A stretch of DNA of 64,000 nucleotides from Streptosporangium amethystogenes (GCF_000721075.1 NZ_JOEQ01000005.1:434001-498000); one strand, 5' to 3'; numbered from the stretch's first letter, positions 26,041-34,147 are shown. Numbers and translations are program-made. Notes: generated by a model not told the origin, from the letters alone.

Positions 26041-26966
26041 CCGGCTCGCCCGCCGCCGGAATCCGCCACCTGCCGCTCCTGCCGGGCAGGCCCGGTGGAC
26101 CAAGCGATCCGAGCGCCGACGGCGAAGGTCGCGATCACCTGACGATCCTCTACCGGGGACCGCTGGCGAGCTGCGACTACGACTGCCCCTACTGCCCGTT
26201 CGCCAAGCGGCGTGACAGCCCGGAGCAGTTGAGGCGGGACCGGGCGGCGCTGGAGCGGTTCACCGCCTGGGTGGCGGGACGGGACCATCCGGTCTCGGTG
26301 CTGTTCACCCCGTGGGGCGAGGGCCTGGTTCGCTCGTGGTACCGCCGGGCGATGGTCGGGCTGAGCCACCTTTCGCACGTGCGGCGGGTCGCCATCCAGA
26401 CCAACCTCAGCCACCGGTCCGGCTGGCTGGCCGAGGCCGACCTGGACACGCTCGCCCTCTGGGCGACCTACCACCCCGGCCAGGCCACCCACGAGCGCTT
26501 CCTCGCCCGCTGCCGCGACCTGGTCGCACGCGGGGTCCGCTTCAGCGTCGGCGTCGTCGGGCTGCCCGAGCACCTCGGCCACGCCCGCCGCATCCGGGCC
26601 GACCTGCCCGCGGAGGTCTACGTCTGGGTGAACGCGGCGGAGGGCGCCGCCTACACCGACGACGAGGCCGCCGACTGGACGGCGATCGATCCGCTCTTCC
26701 GGCACAGCCGGACACCGCACCGGAGCGCCGGCCTGCCCTGCCGTACCGGCGACAGCGTGATCTCCGTCGACGGCGACGGCACCGTGCGGCGCTGCCACTT
26801 CGTACCGGCCGTGCTCGGAAACCTCTACGAGGGCACGTTCAGGCCGAGGGCCACGGCGTGCCCGGCGGCGATCTGCGACTGCCACATCGGCTACGTGCAC
26901 CTGGAGGCGACCGGTCTCTACGACGTCTTCGCCGGGGGAGTCCTGGAACGCATTCCCGCCCGCTGA
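26037..26966 (+). CDS. STM4011 family radical SAM protein
   Basis: 309 residues. The [4Fe-4S] motif is CDYDCPYCPF (Cys46, Cys50, Cys53). LFTPWGEGLVRSWYRRAM corresponds to the GGE-like SAM-binding strand. A C-terminal cysteine group (RRCHFVPAVLGNLYEGTF, then CPAAICDCHIGY) suggests a SPASM/twitch-like auxiliary cluster, as in enzymes that modify peptides. The substrate is unknown. GTG 26037 overlaps the preceding stop (GTGA) and is preceded by GAGGAACG, so it is the last gene of the coupled five-gene operon. Its end overlaps the convergent acyltransferase ORF by 49 bases. Confidence 0.88.
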   Translation: MTGSPAAGIRHLPLLPGRPGGPSDPSADGEGRDHLTILYRGPLASCDYDCPYCPFAKRRDSPEQLRRDRAALERFTAWVAGRDHPVSVLFTPWGEGLVRSWYRRAMVGLSHLSHVRRVAIQTNLSHRSGWLAEADLDTLALWATYHPGQATHERFLARCRDLVARGVRFSVGVVGLPEHLGHARRIRADLPAEVYVWVNAAEGAAYTDDEAADWTAIDPLFRHSRTPHRSAGLPCRTGDSVISVDGDGTVRRCHFVPAVLGNLYEGTFRPRATACPAAICDCHIGYVHLEATGLYDVFAGGVLERIPAR

Positions 26967-28183
26967 GGTCGGCTGACGAACGGCCGGGCGGCCCGTCGGG
27001 ATGCGGTACGACGTGCGGATTCCGATGACATGGTGTCAGAGCCAACGGCGCAGCTGACGCCTCTGTCCCCAAGCCGTCTCCGGATGACTCCCGGCAACCA
27101 GGCGAGCGTGAGGACCGCCACGAACACCGGAAACCAGGCCAGCCGGTGCAGCAGCCAGACCGGCTCGTCCGGCACGGCCAGCAGGCCGGGGACGTCGCCG
27201 AGGCGCAGGGCGGCGACGGCGATCACGGCTGGCGCGCTCTGGTGCCACAGGAAGAGCGTCATCGCCGACAGGTTGGCCAGCGCGACCGTCGCCCACAGCC
27301 GGGGACGCCGCATCAGCCGGGCCAGCGGGGCGCGCGCCAGCAGCGCCACCCCCACCTGGGCGAGCCCGAAGCAGACCGCCGCCAGGGTGGGCGGCGCCAG
27401 GTTGGAGACCGCGGCCCCGGTCACCCCCACCATGCTCGCCGGATACCCGAACCCGGCGACCAGCAGCACCGCCCCGGCCGCCCCGCCGGCCAGCAGGCCC
27501 ACCGCCACCCGGCGCGAGCCGAGCAGGCCGCTCGCCCAGGCGATCCCCAGCGTGTACGGCACCAGCCAGCCGGCCACCAGGTTCGCCCATCCCAGCCAGG
27601 CGGGACCACCGAGCCAGAACCTGGCCAGGTCCACCCCGAGCACCACCGCGAACGCCGCGGTGGCCGTGAGCGCCGGATGCGGCCGCAGCAGCAGGGGAGT
27701 GGCCGCGGTCAGCGCGGCGAAGACGGCCAGGAACCACAGCGGCCCCACCGCCGGGAGCGCCATCGACCTGATCAGCCCCACCGGCGCCCCGCGTAGCGCC
27801 ATCCCCGTTGCGATTCCCGTCCAGACCAGGACGAGCGGCACCACCGGCCCCAGCAGCCTCCCCATCCTGGCCCGCACCCACGCCCCCGCAGGAGCGCCTG
27901 ATGCGGTGGGGGCCGCCGCAGAGCGGAGGCCGCGCGCCGCCGCGTAGCCGCCGACGAAGAAGAACACCGCCAGTGTCTGGAACACCCAGGACAGCGGTGT
28001 CAACGCCGGCAGGTGGCTGAGCGGGCTGGCCAGGTACACCGCCCCCGCCGGGCCCGGCGCCCACGCCGTCACCAGCCAATGCCCCAGCACCACGCCCAAG
28101 ATCGCCAGCGCCCGCAGCGCGTCCACCCCCCTGTCCCGGCCGGCCGGGGTGGCCGCCTCGATCCCGGCGGTGAGACTAGCCAC
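26918..28183 (-). CDS. Membrane acyltransferase (acyltransferase 3 family, OafA/YrhL-like)
   Basis: About 421 residues with some ten transmembrane helices. The N-terminus RGVDALRALAILGVVLGHWL is the family signature: the Arg and the His of the loop near helix 1 are catalytic. FQTLAVFFFVGGYAA is the conserved helix 2 region. These enzymes acylate sugars or lipids at the membrane. GTG 28183 is chosen because GAGG lies eight bases upstream; it overlaps the stop of the DUF1023 hydrolase by eight bases, so the two are coupled. The last ~55 residues are non-hydrophobic, run into the STM4011 gene on the other strand and are probably not conserved. Confidence 0.82.
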   Translation of the reverse strand: MASLTAGIEAATPAGRDRGVDALRALAILGVVLGHWLVTAWAPGPAGAVYLASPLSHLPALTPLSWVFQTLAVFFFVGGYAAARGLRSAAAPTASGAPAGAWVRARMGRLLGPVVPLVLVWTGIATGMALRGAPVGLIRSMALPAVGPLWFLAVFAALTAATPLLLRPHPALTATAAFAVVLGVDLARFWLGGPAWLGWANLVAGWLVPYTLGIAWASGLLGSRRVAVGLLAGGAAGAVLLVAGFGYPASMVGVTGAAVSNLAPPTLAAVCFGLAQVGVALLARAPLARLMRRPRLWATVALANLSAMTLFLWHQSAPAVIAVAALRLGDVPGLLAVPDEPVWLLHRLAWFPVFVAVLTLAWLPGVIRRRLGDRGVSCAVGSDTMSSESARRTASRRAARPFVSRPQRAGMRSRTPPAKTS

Positions 28184-28916
28184 CGGACACCTCGCCGCCA
28201 CGGTCGAGGGCGATCAGGGTCAGATTGCGCAGCGACTCGCTGCCCGGCTTGAGGTAGTCGCTGTGCCCGGCGGCTTCGGTCCCGAACGGGCGGGCGCCGA
28301 AGGACGGGGCGGCGGGATCGGGGCCGAAGCCGAACGGGCCGATCCGGAGCTTGGGTACCTCGCGCATCCAGTCGAGGGGGCCGCTGCCCACCCACAGCCG
28401 GGTGCCGCCCAGCTCGGCAGCCGAGGAGACGCCCAGTCCCGGGCTGCCGAAGACGGCCGTGTCGGCGACGCCGGAGGCGGGCACGGCCCCGGCGCACACC
28501 ACCGAGCCGTAGCTGTGGCACAGCAGGCTGACCCGCTTGCCTGCCAGGGCTCCGGTGACGTAGCGCCGCAACTCCACCGCGCCCCGCTCGGCGGCCCCGT
28601 CGGTCATCACGCGGAGGCTGAGCATCGCCGGGCTGTCATAGCCGAGCCAGGCGACCACCGCCAGCCTCGCCCCCGGATCCAGCGCCCGGGCCTCGGCCAG
28701 CACCGCCCGCGCCCCTCCCCCCGGGGTGCTGTACCGCTTGGCCCTGCCGCCGTCGAAGGTGGCGGCCGTGGTGTCGGCCCCGGGGACGATGACCGCGACG
28801 TACTCGGCCGCGGCGAGATCGCCGTAGATCCGGACCATCCGGTCGCCCACGGGCGGCGGGACCGTCACGTAGGCGAGCGCCGTGGCGACGGCCACGACGA
28901 GCGTGCGGCGGAACAT
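28176..28916 (-). CDS. DUF1023 alpha/beta hydrolase, exported or membrane-anchored
   Basis: 246 residues from ATG 28916, with GGAGG five bases upstream. A hydrophobic N-terminus (TLVVAVATALAYVTVP) suggests export or anchoring. VAVIVPGADTTAATFDGG and AVVAWLGYDSP precede the nucleophile elbow LLCHSYGSVVCAG with Ser135, all typical of the DUF1023 group of actinobacterial alpha/beta hydrolases. AAGHSDYLKPGSESL near the C-terminus supplies the catalytic His. Its substrate is unknown. Overlap with the downstream membrane acyltransferase suggests a joint role in adding and removing acyl groups, which is inference. Confidence 0.82.
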   Translation of the reverse strand: MFRRTLVVAVATALAYVTVPPPVGDRMVRIYGDLAAAEYVAVIVPGADTTAATFDGGRAKRYSTPGGGARAVLAEARALDPGARLAVVAWLGYDSPAMLSLRVMTDGAAERGAVELRRYVTGALAGKRVSLLCHSYGSVVCAGAVPASGVADTAVFGSPGLGVSSAAELGGTRLWVGSGPLDWMREVPKLRIGPFGFGPDPAAPSFGARPFGTEAAGHSDYLKPGSESLRNLTLIALDRGGEVSGG

Positions 28917-29097
28917 GCGAGCCTCCTGTCCGGTCTGCGGGATTGGACAGGACGCTAGGAGCCGAGATCCGTCAATCGCATCACCCCGGGGAGCCGTCTT
29001 CGCGATCCCCCTCAGGGGTGAGGCGGGTTCACCCCGTGGGTTCACCTGGCGGGTTCACCCGGTGGGCGAGACCGGCACCGGCACGATGACCGGTGCC

Positions 29098-29250
29098 GGT
29101 GGAATCCTCAGGCCGGAGGTGAAGACCCGGCAGGGAGCACCGGCCGGGGCGCGAGCCTCCCGTGACCGTTCGCGTCGGCCGGTGCGGTGCCCGGCAGGCC
29201 GGGAGGACTCAGGAAGCCCCGGGGAACCGCTGGTGACGCGGTGTGGGCCG
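29098..29250. mobile_element. Second relic related to the IS605-like block at 17121
   Basis: CAGGCCGGAGGTGAAG (29110-29125) is identical to 17142-17157. The next stretch keeps the pattern GGGAG-CCGGC-GGGCGCGAGC, and GACTCAGGAAGCCCCGGGG follows farther on. The two blocks look like diverged copies of one structured element. No transposase is present. The remainder of the gap 28917-29258 shows only a G+C-rich direct repeat around GCGGGTTCACC. Confidence 0.35.
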
Positions 29251-29258
29251 TCGCCGCT

Positions 29259-29915
29259 TCATTCGCCTGGGCGGACCAGGCCCGTCTCGTAGGCGTGGAC
29301 GATCGCCTGGGCGCGGTCACGCAGGTTCAGCTTCGCGAGGATCCGGCCCACGTGGGTCTTGACGGTCTGCTCCGACAGAATCAGCTCCTCGGCGATCTCC
29401 TGGTTGGACCTGCCCCGCGCGATGAGCGCGAGCACCTCGGTCTCGCGCTCGGTGATGTCGTCCAGGCGCCCGCGTGGGCGGCGCGGGCCGACGCGGGCGA
29501 ACTCCGCGATCAGCCGCCGGGTCACCGAGGGGGCCAGCAGTGCCTCCCCGGCCGCCAGCACCCGTACCGCCTCGGCCAGCTGCTGCGCCGAGGCGTCCTT
29601 GAGCAGGAACCCGCTGGCCCCGGCCCGCAGTGCCTCGTAGACGTAGTCGTCGAGGTCGAACGTGGTCAGGATCAGGATCCTCGGTGTGGGACCGGTGGAC
29701 TCCATGATCTCCCGCGTCGCCGCGAGGCCGTCCATGACCGGCATCCGCACGTCCATCAGCACGACGTCGGGCCGCAGTTCGGCCGTCCGGGCCACGGCCT
29801 CGCGCCCGTCGGCGGCCTCGCCCACGACCTCGATGTCCGGCTGCGAGCTCAGGAAGACGGTGAAGCCGGTCCGTACCATGCCCTGGTCATCGGCTATGAG
29901 CACCCGGATCGTCAT
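29259..29915 (-). CDS. NarL/FixJ-type two-component response regulator
   Basis: 218 residues. The receiver domain (1-120) has acidic pair DD (9-10), phosphoacceptor Asp55 in VVLMDVRMPVMDG and Lys in FLLKDAS. The C-terminal LuxR-type helix-turn-helix spans about 149-213 (LTERE-like DITERETEVLALIARGRSNQ, EIAEELILSEQTVKTHV). It starts at ATG 29915 with AAGGAG upstream, 50 bases after the sensor kinase gene, and the pair forms one operon. Targets are unknown; the two adjacent TetR genes or the DUF1023/acyltransferase operon downstream are possibilities. Confidence 0.93.
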   Translation of the reverse strand: MTIRVLIADDQGMVRTGFTVFLSSQPDIEVVGEAADGREAVARTAELRPDVVLMDVRMPVMDGLAATREIMESTGPTPRILILTTFDLDDYVYEALRAGASGFLLKDASAQQLAEAVRVLAAGEALLAPSVTRRLIAEFARVGPRRPRGRLDDITERETEVLALIARGRSNQEIAEELILSEQTVKTHVGRILAKLNLRDRAQAIVHAYETGLVRPGE

Positions 29916-29937
29916 CGAATCTCCTTGAGCGTGAAGA

Positions 29938-29957
29938 CCCCGGGCTTCGGTCCGGGG
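29938..29957. terminator. UUCG-loop hairpin between kinase and regulator genes
   Basis: CCCCGGGC-TTCG-GTCCGGGG forms an 8-bp stem with a UUCG tetraloop, followed by CAGGAGGTCAAG. It lies in the 49-base gap between the kinase stop and the regulator start and may attenuate or stabilise the transcript. It also resembles the CCGGCCTTCAGGCCGGGGAGG hairpin ends of IS605-type relics. Confidence 0.45.
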
Positions 29958-29964
29958 CAGGAGG

Positions 29965-31380
29965 TCAAGTGTTCTCCGTGATCGGCAGTATGGCGGTGAC
30001 CGCGAAGCCCGCCCCGACCGGCCCGGCCCACAGGCTTCCGCCGAGTACGGACACCCGTTCCCGCATCCCGATCAGGCCGTGCCCCATGTGTCTGGGTTCC
30101 CCGGTGGAACGGCGCCCGGCGTCGTTCGTCACCTGGACGTGCAGCTCGGCGCCGTAACGGGCGATCCTCATCGAGACGGTCGAACCGGGGGCGTGCCGCA
30201 TGGCGTTGCTGAGCGACTCCTGGGCGATCCGGTAGGCGGACAGGCTCACCGCCGTGGGCAGCCCCGTCAGGTCGCCGCCCAGCTTGAGCGTCACGGTGAG
30301 CCCCGCGGATCGCGCGGTGTCGACGAGTTCCTCCAGGCGGCCGAGACCCGGCTGCGGCGCGATGTCCGCGTGCCCGTCATCCTCCCTCAGCACGCCCAGT
30401 ACGCGGCGCATCTCGGTCATGGCCGCGAGCGACAGCGCGCGGATCTCTCTCAGCCCGTCCTCCAGGCGCTCCGCGTCTCCGCCCGCCCGCAGCGGAACGG
30501 CCTCCGCCTGGATGGCGATCACCGACATGTGGTGGGCGACGACGTCGTGTAGTTCCCTGGCGATCCTGGCCCTCTCCTCCAGCACGGCCTGTCCGGCCAG
30601 TGCCTGCCGGCTGCGCCGCTCCTCCTGGGCCAGCAGGCCGATGGCCAGCCGCCGGGCGCGCACGTTGTAGCCGAACAGGACGGTCGCTGTGACAACGACG
30701 ATGACGATGGCCTCGTCGCCGGGGTAGATCACCCAGGCGACGAGGACCGAGACGATCCACACGCCCACGGTGATGTGCCGCTCCGAGCGGACCGCGACCG
30801 CATAGACCACGAGTACGTACATGACCGCGGCAGCCGTGTTGTACGGGGGATCGGACAACCGCGGTGAGACGAGCGTACCCAGGGGAATCAGGAGGATCGC
30901 CATCCGCCAGGCGGCCAGGGGCCACCGGCCACGGAACGCGAGCGGCAGGGAGAAGGCAAGGGCCGCGAACGTGAGCCCCTCCGTGCCGAGCGGGGGGTGT
31001 GCCCGGATCGCCTCTTCCCTGAGCAGGGAGAGGCCCACGTCGAACAGCGTGAAGGTCAGCGCCAGGTCGGCCAGCAGGACGAGGTCGATCGTCCGGAACG
31101 GCAGCAGCCCCAGCGCCCTCGGCATGCGGGGGCGGAGGCGGCGTGACCGGGGGCGGCCGGCAGGATCGGGCGCCCCGGTCACCAGCGCCTCGGCGAGGGG
31201 GTGGGCCAGTCGCGCGACGGCCTCCCGTAGCGGCCGCATGTGCCGTGCGAGGGCCTGCCGCGCTGGGGTGGGGGTCACCCGGATCAGCGTAGGCGGCGTG
31301 GCCCGTGGTCCGCGTCCCACCAGGGGGTGATCTTCAATGTCACCCGCCTTGGGGCCGCGAGACACCGCCGGGGTGTCCAT
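29965..31380 (-). CDS. Sensor histidine kinase (HisKA_3, NarX/DesK type)
   Basis: 471 residues as read from 31380; the true start could be 100-140 bases further in, because the first ~45 residues are low-complexity. About five or six transmembrane helices (about 95-250) precede the dimerisation helix ERARIARELHDVVAHHMSVI, with phosphoacceptor His278. The ATPase domain ends with GHGLIGMRERVSVLGGSL. It phosphorylates the response regulator encoded directly downstream. No extracellular sensor domain is visible, so it probably senses membrane or intramembrane cues, as DesK-like kinases do. Confidence 0.9.
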   Translation of the reverse strand: MDTPAVSRGPKAGDIEDHPLVGRGPRATPPTLIRVTPTPARQALARHMRPLREAVARLAHPLAEALVTGAPDPAGRPRSRRLRPRMPRALGLLPFRTIDLVLLADLALTFTLFDVGLSLLREEAIRAHPPLGTEGLTFAALAFSLPLAFRGRWPLAAWRMAILLIPLGTLVSPRLSDPPYNTAAAVMYVLVVYAVAVRSERHITVGVWIVSVLVAWVIYPGDEAIVIVVVTATVLFGYNVRARRLAIGLLAQEERRSRQALAGQAVLEERARIARELHDVVAHHMSVIAIQAEAVPLRAGGDAERLEDGLREIRALSLAAMTEMRRVLGVLREDDGHADIAPQPGLGRLEELVDTARSAGLTVTLKLGGDLTGLPTAVSLSAYRIAQESLSNAMRHAPGSTVSMRIARYGAELHVQVTNDAGRRSTGEPRHMGHGLIGMRERVSVLGGSLWAGPVGAGFAVTAILPITENT

Positions 31381-31409
31381 CGTGACGGAACCCGCACCGC
31401 CCGGTGGGC

Positions 31410-32006
31410 TCAGGCCGTGCCCAGTCCGCGCAGCACGAAGCCCGAGACCGTCTCCGCGGCCTCCTCGGGCGTCACCGAGCCGCTGAGCAGCGGGACCCGC
31501 TCGGCGCCGATGACGGCGAGGATGAAGCGGGCGGCGACTTCCACGTCGGGGGCGTGGAAATCGCCCGAGGCCACGCCGCTGTCGATGATGCCGGTCAGGA
31601 TGCGCTGCATCGGCTCGACATGGTCGGCCAGGCGCTGGTAGGCGTCGGGGCCCAGCGCCGCGGACAGGTCGGCGGGGCCGGGGTGGGGGTGGGCGAGCAG
31701 CCCGTCGAGCTGGAGCCTGACGAAGACCCGCAGCCGCTCGGCGGGCAGGGCCCGCTCGGGCAGCTCCCGCTCGTAGCTGTCGATGAAGTAGTGCGTCACC
31801 CGTTCGGTGAAGGCCAGCAGCAGCGCGGCCTTGTCAGGGAAGTAGTTGTACAGCACGGTGCGGGTGATCTCGGCCTCGCTCGCCACGTCGGTCATGGAGA
31901 TGGCGTCGATGCCCTGCTCCCGGGAGAGACGCGAGACCGCCCGCAGGATGCGGTCCTGTGTCTGGGCGCGGTGCTCGCCGATGGTCGCGGCCGAAATCCG
32001 GGGCAT
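31410..32006 (-). CDS. TetR family transcriptional regulator
   Basis: 198 residues. Helix-turn-helix at about 15-60 (IDAISMTDVASEAEITRTVL, YNYFPDKAALL), followed by a TetR_C-type ligand domain. It lies 29 bases before the sensor kinase on the same strand, and after another TetR gene. Its target may be the two-component operon or unlinked genes. Ligand unknown. Confidence 0.87.
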   Translation of the reverse strand: MPRISAATIGEHRAQTQDRILRAVSRLSREQGIDAISMTDVASEAEITRTVLYNYFPDKAALLLAFTERVTHYFIDSYERELPERALPAERLRVFVRLQLDGLLAHPHPGPADLSAALGPDAYQRLADHVEPMQRILTGIIDSGVASGDFHAPDVEVAARFILAVIGAERVPLLSGSVTPEEAAETVSGFVLRGLGTA

Positions 32007-32067
32007 GGTCCCATGGTCGCACAGTGCCGTCGCCTGCTGTCAGGTCGTCCGGTGTCCGGTCGCGCGG

Positions 32068-32715
32068 TCAGCGCTGGGGGCGGGCCGAGCTCATGGCGGC
32101 GTGCAGGTCCTTGGTGCTGGGAGCCGGGGGGAGCGGAGGGCCGAGGCGGTCGGTGCGACAGGCGTCGAGGATCAGGCCGATCAGTCGCCGCCACGCCTGA
32201 GGGGCGGCGCAGCGGGTGGAACCGAGCACTCCGGCGTTGGCCATCATGATCAGCATGAGGTCCTGGCCGGTGAAGTCGGCGCGCAGCGTCCCGGCGCGGC
32301 GGGCCCGCTCGATCACCCGGTCGACCGCCGCCATCGCCCGCGCTCTCGGTGCCTCCAGCGCCGCGCCGGAGAAACAGGTGGTGAGGGCCTCGGTCACCCC
32401 CTGGTCGGCGGCCTGCATCCCGCAGATGCGTTCGACCAGCCCGGCGAACGCCCCCCAGGGATCGTCGGCGAGTTCCGCCGCCTCGGCGGCTTCGACGAAC
32501 TCGGCCATGTGGTCGGCCAGGATCGCCTCGATGAGCGCCTCGCGGTCGGGGAAGCGCCGGTAGAGCGTGGCGATGTTCACCTCGGCCCGGCGGGCGATCT
32601 CCTCCAGGGGCACGTCGAGCCCGCGCTCGCGGAACGCGACGCGTGCCGCCGTCATGATCCGTTCCCGGTTGATCTCGGCGTCCCTGCGCAACCCCCGACG
32701 TCCGCACGCGTTCAT
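32068..32715 (-). CDS. TetR family transcriptional regulator divergent from doxX
   Basis: 215 residues. The N-terminal DNA-binding domain reads VPLEEIARRAEVNIATLYRR then FPDREALIEA, and the C-terminal half fits the AcrR-like ligand domain found in repressors of small efflux or stress genes. It diverges from the DoxX gene, and the 14-bp palindrome at 32772-32785 between them is the likely operator. ATG 32715 is used. Probable role: repressor of itself and doxX, inferred from arrangement. Confidence 0.88.
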   Translation of the reverse strand: MNACGRRGLRRDAEINRERIMTAARVAFRERGLDVPLEEIARRAEVNIATLYRRFPDREALIEAILADHMAEFVEAAEAAELADDPWGAFAGLVERICGMQAADQGVTEALTTCFSGAALEAPRARAMAAVDRVIERARRAGTLRADFTGQDLMLIMMANAGVLGSTRCAAPQAWRRLIGLILDACRTDRLGPPLPPAPSTKDLHAAMSSARPQR

Positions 32716-32771
32716 GAGGTGATTCTACAAAGTGAAGGAGATCCTGCGGTTATGGTACGGTGACGGCAAAC

Positions 32772-32785
32772 GAAGGCATGCCTTC
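32772..32785. promoter_or_regulatory. 14-bp palindromic operator between TetR and doxX genes
   Basis: GAAGGCATGCCTTC is a perfect palindrome 57 bases before the TetR start and 22 bases before the DoxX start, placed where a repressor would block the doxX promoter. The TetR protein next to it is the natural candidate ligand. Confidence 0.55.
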
Positions 32786-32806
32786 ACTTATTTTTCGGAG
32801 TGCCTC

Positions 32807-33181
32807 ATGAACGTTGTCCTCTGGGTCGTGCAGAGCCTGCTCGCCGCGATGTTCCTTTTCGCGGGTTTCACCAAGGCCACCCAGCCGCGCGAGAACCTGA
32901 TCGCCCAATTGGGCGGATGGGTGGAGGATTTCTCCGCCGGGCAGGTCAAGACCATCGGCATCCTGGAGGTGCTGGCCGCGTTCGGGCTGATCCTGCCCGC
33001 TCTCACCGGCATCCTGCCCGTGCTGACCCCGATCGCCGCGGCCTGCCTGGTGATCACGATGATCGGCGCCATCGTCGTGCACGTCCGGCGCAAGGAGAAT
33101 TCGGCGCTTCCGATGAACCTGGTGCTCCTCGTGCTGGCCGCCTTCGTGGCCTGGGGCCGTTTCGGGCCGTACGCCTTCTGA
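32807..33181 (+). CDS. DoxX family membrane protein
   Basis: 124 residues with four transmembrane helices (LWVVQSLLAAMFLFAGFTKA; TIGILEVLAAFGLILPALTG; ITPIAAACL-type; LVLLVLAAFVAWGRF). This is the size and pattern of DoxX/SURF4-like proteins, some of which act with thiol or superoxide defence systems at the membrane. ATG 32807 is chosen because CGGAG lies seven bases ahead and the first helix begins at once; the upstream in-frame start at 32732 would overlap the operator. It is under a divergent TetR gene and ends at a strong hairpin. Confidence 0.85.
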   Translation: MNVVLWVVQSLLAAMFLFAGFTKATQPRENLIAQLGGWVEDFSAGQVKTIGILEVLAAFGLILPALTGILPVLTPIAAACLVITMIGAIVVHVRRKENSALPMNLVLLVLAAFVAWGRFGPYAF

Positions 33182-33249
33182 GCGCCGTATGTCGCTGGAG
33201 GCCTTGGGTGGGACCTTGCGGTTTCCGAGGACTGGAGGGCGCCGGACAG

Positions 33250-33290
33250 GTGAACGCTCCGGCACGGAGAGTCCGTGCCGGAGCGTTCAC
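33250..33290. terminator. Bidirectional terminator between doxX and heme oxygenase genes
   Basis: A 19-bp perfect stem (GTGAACGCTCCGGCACGGA and its complement) with loop GAG lies between the two convergent genes, 69 bases after doxX and 23 bases after the heme oxygenase stop. Confidence 0.85.
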
Positions 33291-33312
33291 TCGTGCTGTG
33301 GGACGACCGGAT

Positions 33313-33966
33313 TCAGGCGGCGACCTCGGACCGGGCCACCCGGCCGAGTTCGCCCAGGACCTCGGTGTTGAGCAGGTAGGCGAGCTTGGTCTCGCGGATC
33401 AGGCGCTGCTTCTCGGCCTCGTCCAGGGGCAGCGCGTCCAACCGGGCCCGGTACTCGTTCTTGAAACGGGGCAGGCTGCCGATCCCGTCGAACAGGTAGA
33501 AGTCGATGCCGCCGCCCGGCTGGTAGCCGTATATCTTCTGTAGCTCCATCCGGATGAACTGCCCGCCGGACAGGTCGCCCATGTAGCGGGTGTAGTGGTG
33601 GGCGATGTAGCCGGCCGGCCAGGTGGCGACCTGGTTGATGCGGGCGACCAGGGTCAGGGTCGGCTTGGAGGGCTCGATCCTGGACCGCCAGCCGGACCCG
33701 TAGATCGTCTCCAGGTCGCGGACCAGGGCCTCCTCCCGGTAGAGCTCGGGAAAGACGAACGGTGCCGCGACGGGGTCCTCGGCGAGCGACCGTGCGGCGC
33801 CGTCCAGGGCCACGTAGGCGAAGTAGTGCTGGGCGACCATCTCGCCGTACGCCTCGGGGGAGAGGTGGCCCGCCATCAGGGCCTTGAGGTAGCTCTCGTC
33901 CTCGGCGGATTCGTGGTCACCCCAGGTGGCGTTCCTGAGGACTTCGGAGAACGGCGACTCACTCAT
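33313..33966 (-). CDS. Biliverdin-producing heme oxygenase
   Basis: 217 residues, all-helical HO-1 type. The proximal heme ligand is probably His18 in NATWGDHESAED. The distal-helix signature YMGDLSGGQF with flexible glycines contacts the heme. It opens heme to biliverdin, CO and iron using electrons from a reductase, and in actinobacteria serves iron acquisition. ATG 33966 is preceded by GGAG; the upstream in-frame start at 34008 is less likely. A DtxR/IdeR-type iron box lies at 34148 and a 13-bp palindrome at 33995, which suggests iron- and perhaps heme-dependent control. No heme transporter is adjacent. Confidence 0.9.
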   Translation of the reverse strand: MSESPFSEVLRNATWGDHESAEDESYLKALMAGHLSPEAYGEMVAQHYFAYVALDGAARSLAEDPVAAPFVFPELYREEALVRDLETIYGSGWRSRIEPSKPTLTLVARINQVATWPAGYIAHHYTRYMGDLSGGQFIRMELQKIYGYQPGGGIDFYLFDGIGSLPRFKNEYRARLDALPLDEAEKQRLIRETKLAYLLNTEVLGELGRVARSEVAA

Positions 33967-33994
33967 GATCACTCCGCGGCGAGGAAACTTTTCA

Positions 33995-34007
33995 TGACAC
34001 AGTGTCA
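33995..34007. promoter_or_regulatory. 13-bp palindrome before the heme oxygenase gene
   Basis: TGACAC-A-GTGTCA is perfect and sits 29 bases before the heme oxygenase start, within the probable promoter or leader. It looks like a repressor half-site pair of the TetR or MarR kind. The regulator is not encoded next to it. Confidence 0.5.
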
Positions 34008-34147
34008 CAAAAATCGCACCGCCCCGTCAAGTCGATGACGACACCTCGTCATTAAACTGGCCGCCCTCCGTGTCGGGTACGGGTGGGACGCGCGAGGTGG
34101 GGGTGTCGCCGGGAGCCTCGGCTGGTGCTTTCACCGCCAATCTACCC

